In this document: positions 1 through 8,297 of the stretch, in pieces
How the letters are laid out: each line of letters starts with the position of its first letter
How positions within the stretch are numbered: position 1 is the first letter of the stretch
Assembly: GCA_963746805.1 (NCBI GenBank)
Contig: CAVVCQ010000005.1
Coordinates: forward strand, 434,001-498,000
Direction of reading: 5' to 3'
From: DATHTC01 sp963746805
Lineage (GTDB): Bacteria; Actinomycetota; Thermoleophilia; Gaiellales; Gaiellaceae
DNA length: 64,000 nt
Notes under the pieces: generated by a model
Database searches by the model: none
The model's input: only the letters and a program-made list of their open reading frames with translations
Told to the model about the DNA's origin: nothing
Program-made: the position numbers and the translations under genes

Positions 1-28
1 GCGTCCCGCGGCTCGGCCGCGCGGATCC

Positions 29-1561
29 TCACTCGACCACGATCCCGTGGCCGCCGCGCCGCGGGTCGCCGGCGGCGGCGAGCGAGCCGTCGGGCCGGCG
101 CTCCACGGCCGAGACGCCGCCGAAGTAGAGGTTCTGCTCGCGCCAGCGGACGAGCTCGTACGGAAGCGCGTCGAGCACGGCCGGGTCGTGGCCGCCCTCG
201 ACGTGGACGAGCTCGCCCTCGACGTGCACCCGCGGGCAGCCGATCGCCTCCTCCACGCCGAGCCCGTGCCCGAGCGCGTTCACGGCGCCCTGGAAGACCG
301 CGTTCCGCAGCCGCGCCGACCCCGCGCTGCCGAGGACGAGGCGGACCTCGCCGTCCGCCAGCGCGACCGACGGCGACATCCCGCTCGTCATCCGCATCCC
401 CGGGCGCAGCGTCGCCTCGGGCTCGAACTCGCCGAGCATGTTGTTGAGCTGGATCCCCGTGCCCGCGACGACGACGCCGGACCCGGACCCGGTCGAGACG
501 GACAGCGAGGCGGCGTTCCCGTCGGCGTCGACGACCGAGATGTGGGTCGTCCCGCCGGGGAGCAGGGCCTCGCGGGGCGTGGCCGACCCGGCCTGGAGGC
601 GCGCCCAGGCCGCTTCGAGCGCGTCCTGCCCCGAGAGCCGCCGGGCGAGGCCGCCGCGGTGCAGGTCGCGCGCGAAGCGCCGGTCGCGCACGCGTGTCTG
701 CTCGCGCATCACCTCGACGAGACGGCAGATCGCGTCGGCGCTGCCCGGCTCGCCGAGGTCGCCGCGGTCGAGCAGCCGCAGGCCGTAGGTGAGGAGGACG
801 CCGCCGGCGGACGGCGGCGGGTTCGAGCGGAACTCGTAGCCGCGGAACGGCGCCGTCACGGGTCGCCGCCGGATCGGCCGGAAGCGTGCGAGGTCGTCCT
901 CGGTGACGGCGCCGCCGCCCGCCTGCACCTCCTGCGCGAGGGCGCGGGCGAGGTCGCCGGTGCGCAGCTCCTCCGCCCCGCGCTCGGCGAGGCGCTCCAT
1001 CGTGTCGGCGAGGTCCGGGAGCGCGAAGCGGTCGCCCTCGCGGAGCGGGCCGCCGCCGCGCTCGAACAGGCGCCGCGACTCGGGCGTGAGGCGCAGGATC
1101 GGGTCGAGGATCTCGTGCAGGTACGCCTGCCCGCGCGCCATCACGAGCCCGTCCCTGGCGAGCGCGATCGCGGGCGCGAACAGCTCGCGCCACGGGAGCG
1201 AGCCGTGCGTCCGGTGCGCGGCCTCCAGGCCCGGCACCACGCCGGGTACGGCGACCGAGGCGTGGCCGATGCGGAACTCCTGCGTCGAGCTGCCGGAGAA
1301 GTCGACGACGATCTCGTCCATCGGCGCCGTCGCGCGGCCGCCCGGGACGGCGGTGAAGAAGTCGTATAGCGTCGTCCTCTGTTCGCGCGCGCGATGGACG
1401 AGGAGGAAGCCGCCGCCACCCGGGCCCGTGAGCGGGCTCTCGGCGACCCACGAGGCCGCGCTCGCGGCGATCGCGGCGTCGACGGCGTTCCCACCGGCCT
1501 CGAGCACGTCGGCTCCGGCCTGCGCGGTCAGAGGGTGCCCGGCGGCGATCGCGCCCCTCAT
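29..1561 (-). CDS. ggt: Gamma-glutamyltransferase family protein
   Basis: Predicted Ntn hydrolase that autocleaves and then hydrolyses or transfers gamma-glutamyl groups such as that of glutathione. The protein is 510 residues, slightly short for the family. The N-terminal substrate-loop region (AGGNAVDAAIA, GPGGGGFLLV) is present, and the nucleophilic threonine sits in GGTTHISVVDADGNA near residue 340. The usual oxyanion glycine pair (GSPGG in the family) reads GSAGS here, so one glycine is replaced. There is no signal peptide: the mature-type N-terminus begins directly, which suggests a cytoplasmic enzyme, unlike the periplasmic E. coli form. A TAGGCT hexamer lies 6 bases upstream of the ATG, suggesting a leaderless transcript. 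The family is clear; the substrate is not. Confidence 0.88.
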   Translation of the reverse strand: MRGAIAAGHPLTAQAGADVLEAGGNAVDAAIAASAASWVAESPLTGPGGGGFLLVHRAREQRTTLYDFFTAVPGGRATAPMDEIVVDFSGSSTQEFRIGHASVAVPGVVPGLEAAHRTHGSLPWRELFAPAIALARDGLVMARGQAYLHEILDPILRLTPESRRLFERGGGPLREGDRFALPDLADTMERLAERGAEELRTGDLARALAQEVQAGGGAVTEDDLARFRPIRRRPVTAPFRGYEFRSNPPPSAGGVLLTYGLRLLDRGDLGEPGSADAICRLVEVMREQTRVRDRRFARDLHRGGLARRLSGQDALEAAWARLQAGSATPREALLPGGTTHISVVDADGNAASLSVSTGSGSGVVVAGTGIQLNNMLGEFEPEATLRPGMRMTSGMSPSVALADGEVRLVLGSAGSARLRNAVFQGAVNALGHGLGVEEAIGCPRVHVEGELVHVEGGHDPAVLDALPYELVRWREQNLYFGGVSAVERRPDGSLAAAGDPRRGGHGIVVE

Positions 1562-1567
1562 AACGCG

Positions 1568-1573
1568 AGCCTA
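1568..1573 (-). promoter_or_regulatory. Leaderless-type -10 box for ggt
   Basis: On the minus strand TAGGCT is followed by 6 bases and then the ATG. With a usual -10 to +1 distance the transcript would start at or next to the start codon. No Shine-Dalgarno sequence is present. No convincing -35 was seen. Confidence 0.4.
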
Positions 1574-1672
1574 AAGACCTTCGGGCACTCTGTTTCAGCT
1601 TCGAGTCGGAAGTGTCGATAGGTGGGGAACTCCCGTCGAATCCGCGCTCCGGGGTCGAACGTTTCCGTAGTG

Positions 1673-2665
1673 ATGCCTTTCATCCGCCAGTTCGATCGCC
1701 GCGCCCTCCTCGCCGCAGGGGGCGCGCTCGTGCTGCTGGGGCTGCTGCCGCTCCTCGTCCGGGACCGCGTGGCCGAGGCGATCGGCGACATCGCGGCCGC
1801 GGACGGACGCTGGCTCGCGGTCGCGGTCGCGTGCTTCCTGGCCGTGATCGTCGCCACGGCGCGCGCGTGGTGTGCCGGGGTCGGCACGGTCGGCGGCGAG
1901 GTCACGGCGACGAACGCCTCGGCGCGCTATGCGATCGGCTCGCTCGTGAACGCCATCGCGCCCGCAGGAACCGGCGGCGCGGTGCGGATCGGCCTCTTCT
2001 CGCGCACGCTGCCCGAACGCGACCGCGTGCTCACGGCGACCGGGATCGCGGCCGCGATCGGCTTCGCGCGTGCGCCCTCGATGGCGGCGCTCGTGGTGGC
2101 CGCCGCCGCGCTCGGCGCGTTCCCGCTGTGGCCGGTGCTCCTGCTCGTGGGCGCGGCCGTCGGCGCGGTCGGGCTCGCCTGGTGGAGCCGCCGCTGGACG
2201 CCCCACGCCCGCGTCGCGCACATCCTCGACGCCTTCCGCGCGCTGGCCCAGGCGCCGCGCGCCGCCGTCTCGCTCGCCGGCTGGGTGACGGCGGCGAACC
2301 TGCTCCGCGTGCTCGGCGCCGTCGCCGTTGCGGCCTCGCTCGGCGTCTCCGGCCCGATCGAGGCCGGGCTCGTGATGATCCCGGCGCTCTGTCTCGCCGC
2401 CGCCGTCCCCTCGACGCCCGGGAACGTCGGCGTGTCGAGCGGCGCCGTCGTCGTCGCGCTCTCGCTGATCGGTGTCGGCTTCGAGCAGGCGCTGGCCGTC
2501 GGCCTCGCCTTCCACGCGCTCGAGTCGGTCGTCAGCATCGGCGCCGGCGCGCTCGGCCTGCTCGTCGTGGCGCGGCCCGAGGTGCGTGTGCCGGCGCTGC
2601 GCTACGCCGGCACGGGCGCGGGGATCGCCTTCGCCGGAATGCTGGCGCTCGTCGCGTTCGCGTAG
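1673..2665 (+). CDS. Flippase-like membrane protein (lysylphosphatidylglycerol synthase TM family)
   Basis: A polytopic integral membrane protein of about 330 residues, rich in Ala, Val and Leu, with about eight hydrophobic segments. It matches the pattern of the lysylphosphatidylglycerol synthase transmembrane / UPF0104 flippase-like family, including the conserved polar stretch NAIAPAGTGGAVRIGLF near residue 100 and the PSTPGNVGVSSGAVV motif near residue 255. The natural role of these stand-alone domains is lipid or polyprenyl-linked substrate handling, but the substrate here is unknown. I chose the ATG at 1673 because the 17 residues before it (GTG at 1622) are polar and unlike the family. 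It is convergent with the ftsZ gene, 6 bases apart. Confidence 0.72.
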   Translation: MPFIRQFDRRALLAAGGALVLLGLLPLLVRDRVAEAIGDIAAADGRWLAVAVACFLAVIVATARAWCAGVGTVGGEVTATNASARYAIGSLVNAIAPAGTGGAVRIGLFSRTLPERDRVLTATGIAAAIGFARAPSMAALVVAAAALGAFPLWPVLLLVGAAVGAVGLAWWSRRWTPHARVAHILDAFRALAQAPRAAVSLAGWVTAANLLRVLGAVAVAASLGVSGPIEAGLVMIPALCLAAAVPSTPGNVGVSSGAVVVALSLIGVGFEQALAVGLAFHALESVVSIGAGALGLLVVARPEVRVPALRYAGTGAGIAFAGMLALVAFA

Positions 2666-2671
2666 GCCGCG

Positions 2672-4078
2672 TCAGCTCCGGAGGAAGCTCGGCGGCTCGA
2701 GCACGTCCTCGTCGTGCGACGTCTCCGACGGCGCGGCGAAGGCGGGTCTGCGCGCCGGCCGACCGCGGCCGCCCAGGCCCGTGGCGACGACCGTCACCCA
2801 CACCTGGCCGGTGAGCCGCTCGTCGATCGTGGCTCCGAAGATGATGTTCGTGTCGTCGGTCGAGGCGCCGCGGACGACCTCGGCGGCATCGTTGACCTCG
2901 ATCAGGCTCAGGTCGTCGCCGCCGGCGATCGAGAGCAGGATTCCCCGCGCGCCGACGATCTCCGTGTCGATCAGCGGCGAACGGAGCGCGCGCTCGGCGG
3001 CCTCTCGCGCACGCCCCTCGCCGCCGGAGGAGAAGCCGATGCCCATGAGGGCGGAGCCGGCGTCCTTCATGACCGTGCGGACGTCGGCGAAGTCGAGGTT
3101 GATCAGGCCGGGCATCGTGATCAGGTCGCAGATGCCCTGGACGCCCTGGCGCAGGACGTCGTCGGCGACGCGGAAGGCGTCGAGCATCGACGTCGACCGG
3201 TCGAGCACCTCGAGGAGGCGGTCGTTCGGGATCACGATGACGGTGTCGCACGACGCGCGCAGCGCCTCGACACCCGCCTCGGCGGCCTCACGGCGACGCG
3301 TCCCCTCGAACCGGAACGGCGTGGTGACGATGCCGACGGCGAGCGCTCCGACCTCGCGTGCCACGCGCGCGACGACGGGCGCGGCGCCGGAGCCGGTGCC
3401 GCCGCCCTCGCCGGCGGTGACGAACACCATGTCGGAGCCGCGCAAGGCCTGCTTGATCTGGTCGACGGACTCCTCGGCGGCACGGCGGCCGACCTCCGGG
3501 TCGGCGCCCGAGCCGAGGCCGCGCGTGAGGTCGCGCCCGATGTGGATCTTCACCGGCGCGTCGCTCGTCTGAAGCTGCTGGAGGTCGGTGTTGACCGCGA
3601 CGAACTCGACCTGCGAGACGCCGGCGTCGACCATGCGGTTGATCGCGTTCAGGCCGGCGCCGCCGACGCCGACGACGCGGATCACGGCCAGGTAGGACGC
3701 GGCCTCTCCGCGCGGCGCGCGGTAGAGCTGGCCCGCGGGCTCGGGGAGCGGCACCGGCTCGTAGTAGCGGGCGGCCGGCGGCGGCTCGGGCGTGGGCGGC
3801 GGCGCGGGCGGAGCCGGCTCGGGCAACGGCGACGGGGTCGGGTCGGGCTTCGGCGGATCGGGAGCCGGAGGCCCGGGCTCGTGGATCGGCGGCGCCGGCT
3901 CGTCGATGCCGACGTCCTCGAAGGTCGGGACGTGCTCGACCGTCGCCTCGGACGGCTCGGTCGACTCCGGCGGCGGCGTGGGCTCCTCGCCAGGCTCGGC
4001 CTGCCGCTGGGCGGCTTCGGTCTTCCGGAAGAGCTCCGCGAGCGGGCCCTCACGCATGCTCGCGCGCTTTCGCGCCAT
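2672..4078 (-). CDS. ftsZ: FtsZ-type tubulin homologue with long proline-rich N-terminal extension
   Basis: Cell-division GTPase that polymerises into the Z ring. The core starts near residue 130 with VIRVVGVGGAGLNAINRM, has the tubulin signature GGGTGSGAAP near residue 200, the synergy loop NLDFADVRTVMKDAGSALMG, and a C-terminal peptide EPPSFLRS of the type that binds FtsA, ZipA or SepF. The signature carries Ser where most bacterial FtsZs have Thr (GGGTGTG). The first ~128 residues are unusual: a short basic/amphipathic head (GPLAELFRKTEAAQ), then an acidic Pro-rich linker. The usual FtsZ begins about ten residues before the GTPase fold. The gene overlaps the end of parA by 29 bases, so the two are surely co-transcribed. 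It is not next to other division genes, so it may be a second FtsZ; that is inference. Confidence 0.93.
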   Translation of the reverse strand: MARKRASMREGPLAELFRKTEAAQRQAEPGEEPTPPPESTEPSEATVEHVPTFEDVGIDEPAPPIHEPGPPAPDPPKPDPTPSPLPEPAPPAPPPTPEPPPAARYYEPVPLPEPAGQLYRAPRGEAASYLAVIRVVGVGGAGLNAINRMVDAGVSQVEFVAVNTDLQQLQTSDAPVKIHIGRDLTRGLGSGADPEVGRRAAEESVDQIKQALRGSDMVFVTAGEGGGTGSGAAPVVARVAREVGALAVGIVTTPFRFEGTRRREAAEAGVEALRASCDTVIVIPNDRLLEVLDRSTSMLDAFRVADDVLRQGVQGICDLITMPGLINLDFADVRTVMKDAGSALMGIGFSSGGEGRAREAAERALRSPLIDTEIVGARGILLSIAGGDDLSLIEVNDAAEVVRGASTDDTNIIFGATIDERLTGQVWVTVVATGLGGRGRPARRPAFAAPSETSHDEDVLEPPSFLRS

Positions 4079-4883
4079 TGAGCACCTCCTTTGCCAGGTC
4101 GCGGTACATCGCCGCTGCCTCGCTCGACGGGTCGTACGCCAGCACCGACTGGCCCTTCACGGGCGCCTCGGCGTAGCGCACGGTCTTGCGGATCCTCGTG
4201 TTGAAGACGAGGCCGCCGAAGTTCTCCTGGAGGATCTCGACCGCCTCGCGCGAGTGCAGCGTGCGGCGGTCGTACATCGTCGGGAGGATCCCCTGGATCT
4301 CGACGCCCGGGTTCAGGTTCTCGCGGATCATCTCCAGCGTGTTCTGCAGCTGGACGAGCCCGCGGAGCGAGAGGTACTCGCACTGCACCGGGACGATGAT
4401 GCCGTCGGCCGCGACGAACGCGTTGATCGTCAGCAGGCCGAGCGACGGCGGCGTGTCCATGAGGACGAAGTCGTAGCCGTCCTTCACCGGGGCGAGCGCC
4501 TTCTCGAGCGCGCGCTCGCGGCCGATCATCCCCGACAGCGCGAGCTCGGCGCCGGCGAGGTCGATCGACGACACCGCGATGTCGACCTCGGCCGCGACGA
4601 TCACGTCCTGGATGGGGATGCGGTGGACGAGCACGTCGAACATCGACTTCGAGATCTCGTCCGGGTTCATCCCCTGGCTCATCGTCAGGTTGCCCTGCGG
4701 ATCCAGGTCGATGATGAGGACGCGCTTGCCCTTCTCCTTCAGGGCGACGGCGAGGTTGAGCGTCGTCGTGGTCTTCGCGACGCCGCCCTTCTGGTTCGCG
4801 AGCGCGATGACCCTAGCCGTGGTGACTCCTTTCGCATTCTTCGCGCGCGCGTTCGGGCGCGGCAACAGACGGGAGAAGGCCAT
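4050..4883 (-). CDS. parA: ParA/Soj-family ATPase
   Basis: P-loop ATPase of the ParA/MinD superfamily that positions chromosome or division cargo. The 277-residue protein has a deviant Walker A KGGVAKTT near residue 33, the A' motif LIIDLDPQGN and Walker B FVLMDTPPSLGLL. The 22 residues before the fold (basic, Arg/Lys-rich) are longer than in Soj; no other start codon lies nearer the fold, and AATGAGGAC just upstream gives a ribosome binding site. There is no parB or visible parS next to it. The coupled downstream gene is ftsZ, so a division-site or polarity role is at least as likely as chromosome partitioning. Confidence 0.9.
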   Translation of the reverse strand: MAFSRLLPRPNARAKNAKGVTTARVIALANQKGGVAKTTTTLNLAVALKEKGKRVLIIDLDPQGNLTMSQGMNPDEISKSMFDVLVHRIPIQDVIVAAEVDIAVSSIDLAGAELALSGMIGRERALEKALAPVKDGYDFVLMDTPPSLGLLTINAFVAADGIIVPVQCEYLSLRGLVQLQNTLEMIRENLNPGVEIQGILPTMYDRRTLHSREAVEILQENFGGLVFNTRIRKTVRYAEAPVKGQSVLAYDPSSEAAAMYRDLAKEVLNGAKAREHA

Positions 4884-4898
4884 AGGCCGTCCTCATTC

Positions 4899-4957
4899 GG
4901 GTCACGGTAGCCGACTCCTCCGCCGTTCTCACGCGGCGTTCCCGTGACCCGTCACGG
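4899..4957. promoter_or_regulatory. Candidate operator: three GTCACGG half-sites upstream of parA-ftsZ
   Basis: CCGTGAC-CC-GTCACGG (4942-4957) is a perfect inverted repeat with a 2-base spacer, and a further GTCACGG lies at 4901-4907 inside GGGTCACGG. All sit in the 81-base gap upstream of parA. This is the geometry of a dimeric repressor or DNA-spreading protein site; the binding protein is unknown. It does not match consensus parS, although the TCACG core is shared. Confidence 0.4.
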
Positions 4958-4964
4958 TACGACC

Positions 4965-5273
4965 CTAGAGGACGAGGCGGAGGAGCGCCGTGACCACGGC
5001 CGCGACCACGACGGTGACGAGGATCGGCGCTCTGAGCGCGATCGCGACCCCGGCCGCGGCGATGCCCCCGAGGCGCTCGTCGAAGACGAGCTCACGGTCG
5101 CCCGCGACCAGTTGCGTCACGACGAGTGCCGCGAGGACGGCCGGGGCGAGCGCGTCCAGGACACGTGCGATCGTCTCCGGCACCGCCCGGCCGCCGAGCA
5201 CGACGGGTCCCGACGCCTTCAGCACGATCGTGCCGGCGCCGACGAGCAGGACGGCGGTCCAGACGTCGCTCAT
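4965..5273 (-). CDS. azlD: AzlD-family branched-chain amino acid transport subunit
   Basis: Small 102-residue membrane protein with about four hydrophobic segments, matching AzlD. It partners with AzlC to form an exporter of branched-chain or related amino acids. The start ATG overlaps the azlC stop by four bases (ATGA), so translation is coupled. An upstream in-frame extension exists but is only a shadow of azlC. The conserved RAVPETIARVLDALAPAVLAAL region is typical of the family. Substrate specificity cannot be read from the sequence. Confidence 0.82.
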   Translation of the reverse strand: MSDVWTAVLLVGAGTIVLKASGPVVLGGRAVPETIARVLDALAPAVLAALVVTQLVAGDRELVFDERLGGIAAAGVAIALRAPILVTVVVAAVVTALLRLVL

Positions 5274-5935
5274 CGGCGCAGCCCGACCAGGCAGGCGAGG
5301 GCGGCGGCGATGATCGGCACGCCGGGGGCGGCGAACGGGATCAGCACGAGCGCGATCAGGCCTCCGAGCAGCGCGGCGGCGACGGCCTGGCGCGACCGCA
5401 GCATCGGCACGAGCAACGCCAGGAAGAGCGCCGGGAAGGCCGCGTCGAGCCCGAGCCGGGCCGGGTCGCCGACCAGGTCGCCGGCGAGGACGCCGATCAC
5501 GGTGGAGCCGATCCAGGTCGGGTACAGGACCGCTCCCGCTCCGAGCATGAAGGAGACGTCGAACGGCCTCCCCCGGCGTGCGGCGAGCGCCCAGGACTCG
5601 TCCACGATCAATTGCGACGTCAGCAGGCGCCGGAGCCACGAGCCCCGGAACGCGGGCGCGGCGACGACCGACATCGGCGCATAGCGCGCGTTGAGGAGAA
5701 GTCCGGCCGCGACGGCCGCCGCGACTCCGCCCGAGGCCTCCAGCACGGACGCAACCGCGAACTGGGCCGATCCCGCGAACGTGGTGGCGGACATGACCAC
5801 GGGCGCGATCGACCCCATCCCCGCGGCGCGCGCGAGGACCCCGTACGAGAGCCCGAACGCGAGGACGGCGATCGTCAGCGGCAGGACGGCGCGCGCGCCG
5901 GCGCGGAATCCGGAGGCCGGCGTCGACACGCCCAC
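5270..5935 (-). CDS. azlC: AzlC-family amino acid exporter large subunit
   Basis: A 221-residue inner-membrane protein with several transmembrane segments, of the AzlC/YgaZ family. The family signature near the N-terminus is visible (LSYGVLARAAGM, then MSATTFAGSAQFAV), as is LLLNARYAPMS near residue 80. With azlD it forms a branched-chain amino acid (or azaleucine) exporter. It starts with GTG 4 bases after a small unknown gene and overlaps azlD by 4 bases, so the three likely form one operon driven from the TACAGT box at 6156-6161. Confidence 0.85.
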   Translation of the reverse strand: MGVSTPASGFRAGARAVLPLTIAVLAFGLSYGVLARAAGMGSIAPVVMSATTFAGSAQFAVASVLEASGGVAAAVAAGLLLNARYAPMSVVAAPAFRGSWLRRLLTSQLIVDESWALAARRGRPFDVSFMLGAGAVLYPTWIGSTVIGVLAGDLVGDPARLGLDAAFPALFLALLVPMLRSRQAVAAALLGGLIALVLIPFAAPGVPIIAAALACLVGLRR

Positions 5936-5939
5936 GACG

Positions 5940-6149
5940 CTACCTGCTCATGGCGACCCCACTTCCGAGCGCGGTGCGGCAGCGGTCGACCGCGAGCTCG
6001 GTCCGCGCGTCGCCCTCGAGCGCGCTCCACGCCTCCGCCTCGCGGACGAGGTGCCGCAACTCTTCGAGGAGCTCGGGTGCCGCAGCTCCGGAGCGCTCGA
6101 GCGCCTCGATGCGGCTGAGCCGCTCCAGCACCGCCTCTGCCTCGTCCAT
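5940..6149 (-). CDS. Small helical hypothetical protein
   Basis: A 69-residue acidic, Leu/Ala/Glu-rich protein predicted to be mostly helical, with no recognised domain. Two points support it as a real gene: TACAGT sits exactly 6 bases before its ATG, and it is followed after 4 bases by azlC, so it would be the first gene of the azlCD operon. Function unknown. Confidence 0.55.
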   Translation of the reverse strand: MDEAEAVLERLSRIEALERSGAAAPELLEELRHLVREAEAWSALEGDARTELAVDRCRTALGSGVAMSR

Positions 6150-6155
6150 GTTGCC

Positions 6156-6161
6156 ACTGTA
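6156..6161 (-). promoter_or_regulatory. Leaderless-type -10 box for the azlCD operon
   Basis: Minus-strand TACAGT, then 6 bases, then ATG. There is no Shine-Dalgarno sequence between them. Confidence 0.4.
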
Positions 6162-6224
6162 GGCGACGGAGACACCGCGAAACGTGTCAGCTCTGTGACG
6201 GAATCGTCGCTCGAGGCGTTGACG

Positions 6225-7502
6225 TCAGGCCGCGACCGACGCGCCCGACGGCCCGACCGACGCAAGCCGCGCGAAGTAGCCGGTGGGGCGCGGCCGGAGG
6301 CCGAGGAGCGCCTCGTCGAGCGCCTCCACGAGCCGCGGACGGTCGCCGTGGACGAGCGCCTCGACGAGCGAACGCCGGATCGCGTCCACGACGGAGGCGC
6401 CCGCGGGCTCGCCGCCCGCGACCGCGTTCAACCCCGCGAGCAGGTCGGCGCGTTCGCGGGGCGTCTCGCCGAGCAGGAGGGCACAGCGGACCGAGGCGGC
6501 CCAGAGCCCGTCCGTCCCGCCGAGCAGCGCGACGAGCGACTCCCGCAGCGACTCGGAGCGGAACGGCTCCGCCTGGAAGAGCGCGAGCTCCCAGCGGTCG
6601 AGCGCCTCGCCGAGCTCGAGGTCCTCGTCCGCGAGGGAGAGCCGTCCGACCAGGTCGGCGGCGAGGCGGCCGCGGAAGGCGTCGAGACGCGTCGGGTCAC
6701 CGCTCGGCTGCGTGCCGGCGATCGGGACGACGGGCCGGACCCCGTACGGCCGCCAATCGAGGCGCTCGAAGAGCACCGGCCCCGCGGCGACGGCGCCGGA
6801 GGTCGCGAGGCGGATCGCCGAGACGGCGTCCGCGAGCTCGCCGGGCGCGTCGGGCGGCTCGGCGCCGGCTCCCTCGAGCGGACGCTCGAGCTCGAGCACG
6901 CAGAGGCGGTCGGCTTCGCGGCCGAACGCCGGCGGCAGCAGCCCGTTCGCCTCGGGCCAGTGGGCGGAGAGCTCGTTCGTCGCGGCGCGGCGCACGCGCA
7001 GCCCCTCCCCCAGCTCGATCGTGGCGGCCGCCGACAGGCCGACGAGCGGCGCGACCGCGACGTAGCCGTGCCGGTCGCCGAAGAGCGCCTGCTCGAACTC
7101 GGCATAGGCCCGGTCGAACGCGTCGTCGTCCCAGTCGAAACAGCCCGACGCCTCTGCCACCTTCACGAGCAACGGCATGAGCACCGAGTACACGAGTGCG
7201 CGGTCGTCGTCGGACTCCCCGGGCGCGTGCGCACGCGCGAAGATCGCCGCGGCGGGCTCGGCGCGGAGGTCGTCCAGCGCCATCAGCGCGTCCTCGCGGC
7301 GGACGAGCCGGTCGGCCCGCGCCTCGACGAACCCGCGCGCGAGCGGGCGGTACTCGTACAGCGCCGGCCGTCCGTCCGACTCGTGCGCCTCGAAGGCGAA
7401 CGGCAGCTCGGCGCCCTCGTCGAGGTCGCGCGAGAGCACGGAGAATGCTCCGAGGCAGAAGCGCCGGAGCGAGTCGTAGAGATGCGGCGCGCGGAAGGCC
7501 AC
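6225..7502 (-). CDS. Hypothetical protein of about 425 residues
   Basis: I do not recognise a domain. The protein is soluble, Glu/Ala/Leu/Arg-rich and without a signal peptide or membrane segment. Visible stretches include LPFAFEAHESDGRPALYEYRPLA near residue 35, FDWDDDAFDRAYAEFEQALFG near residue 125, and alternating hydrophobic helices in the C-terminal half. The coding frame is continuous with the first part of nei only because nei carries a frameshift. I take the GTG nine bases after the nei stop as the start; its AGGGGAGG site is very close to the GTG, so a start a few codons downstream is possible. Probably co-transcribed with nei. Confidence 0.6.
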   Translation of the reverse strand: MAFRAPHLYDSLRRFCLGAFSVLSRDLDEGAELPFAFEAHESDGRPALYEYRPLARGFVEARADRLVRREDALMALDDLRAEPAAAIFARAHAPGESDDDRALVYSVLMPLLVKVAEASGCFDWDDDAFDRAYAEFEQALFGDRHGYVAVAPLVGLSAAATIELGEGLRVRRAATNELSAHWPEANGLLPPAFGREADRLCVLELERPLEGAGAEPPDAPGELADAVSAIRLATSGAVAAGPVLFERLDWRPYGVRPVVPIAGTQPSGDPTRLDAFRGRLAADLVGRLSLADEDLELGEALDRWELALFQAEPFRSESLRESLVALLGGTDGLWAASVRCALLLGETPRERADLLAGLNAVAGGEPAGASVVDAIRRSLVEALVHGDRPRLVEALDEALLGLRPRPTGYFARLASVGPSGASVAA

Positions 7503-7510
7503 GCCTCCCC

Positions 7511-8276
7511 TTACTCCCCGGGCGGCTCCGCTCCTCCCCCGGCCTGGCAGCCGGGGCACCAGTACGCGGTTCGATTCGCGTCGCCCTGGCCGCGCGAGCG
7601 GATCGCATCGCCGCACCGCGGGCACGGTCGCCCGGCCCGGCGGTAGACGCGACGGCCGCCGCGACGGCCCTCGAGCGAGCCGCGCATGCAGCCGCACCGC
7701 CGCCTCGAGCGCCGCGCGCAACTGCTCGTCCGTCGCCTCGCCGACGCGCAGCCACGGCGAGAGGCGCGCCTCCCAGAGCGCCTCGGCCATCCACATGTTC
7801 CCGATCCCCGAGACGAGCCGTTGGTTCTGCAGCGCCTCGCCCAGCGGGAGCGCGGGATCGGCGCCGCGCAGGCGCGCGAGCATCGCCTCGACGTCCGGCT
7901 CGGCCGCGAGCACGTCCGGCCCGAGCCGCCGCGCGACGTCGTCGTCGACCCGCAGCACGGGCCCGTTGAACTGCAGCGCCTGCATGCGCTCACCGCGGAG
8001 CACGAGCCACGGCCGCCCGAGCACGGGCTTCTCCACCGGCTGCACGTACCAGCGCCCGTTCATCCGCAGGTGGCTCCGGACGACGAGCCCGCCCTCGAAC
8101 CGGAGCAGCAGGTTCTTCCCGACCGCCTCGACCGACTCGAGCCGGCGGCGCGGGCCGAGGCGCTCCGCGACGCGCGTCACCTGGGCCTGCGGGTGAGGCG
8201 TCTCGATCTCGACGATCTCTCCCACGAGCGGCTGCAGCCGCCGCGCCGCGCGATGGAGCGAATCGCCCTCGGGCAC
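7511..8276 (-). CDS. nei: Fpg/Nei-family DNA glycosylase/AP lyase (one frameshift)
   Basis: Base-excision repair enzyme that removes oxidised bases and nicks the abasic site. The N-terminus is the catalytic PEGDS (Pro2, Glu3). The helix-two-turn-helix region reads NQRLVSGIGNMWMAEALW, and the C-terminal zinc finger has CPRCGDAIRSRGQG and YWCPGC with four cysteines. The PEGDS start resembles actinobacterial Nei (endonuclease VIII) rather than Fpg (PELPE). A single-base indel near 7690 puts the zinc finger in a different frame from the catalytic part; both halves are well conserved, so this is probably a sequence error. It is divergent from the carH-like regulator 21 bases away. Confidence 0.85.
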
Positions 8277-8282
8277 GCCGCG

Positions 8283-8292
8283 AGCGTAGCGT
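8283..8292. promoter_or_regulatory. Overlapping divergent -10 boxes between nei and carH
   Basis: The ten bases AGCGTAGCGT contain TACGCT on the minus strand (8283-8288, 6 bases from the nei GTG) and TAGCGT on the plus strand (8287-8292, 5 bases from the ATG at 8298). The two boxes share the same TA step, so polymerase could not open both at once. Both genes would be leaderless. Confidence 0.45.
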
Positions 8293-8297
8293 GTGTC

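Noticed and set aside
47..1369. Long opposite-strand frame over ggt
   Set aside because: In GC-rich DNA, long frames opposite real genes are frequent. Composition is Arg/Ala/Pro-rich without domains, while the minus strand encodes a full GGT.
4899..4957. parS site for ParB
   Set aside because: The palindrome lacks the TGTTTCACGTGAAACA spacing; only the TCACG core is shared. Kept as an operator candidate only.
6225..8276. A single 683-residue protein joining the Nei catalytic part to the unknown protein
   Set aside because: The Nei zinc finger is in the other frame and ends before the unknown protein; an indel near 7690 explains the run-on.
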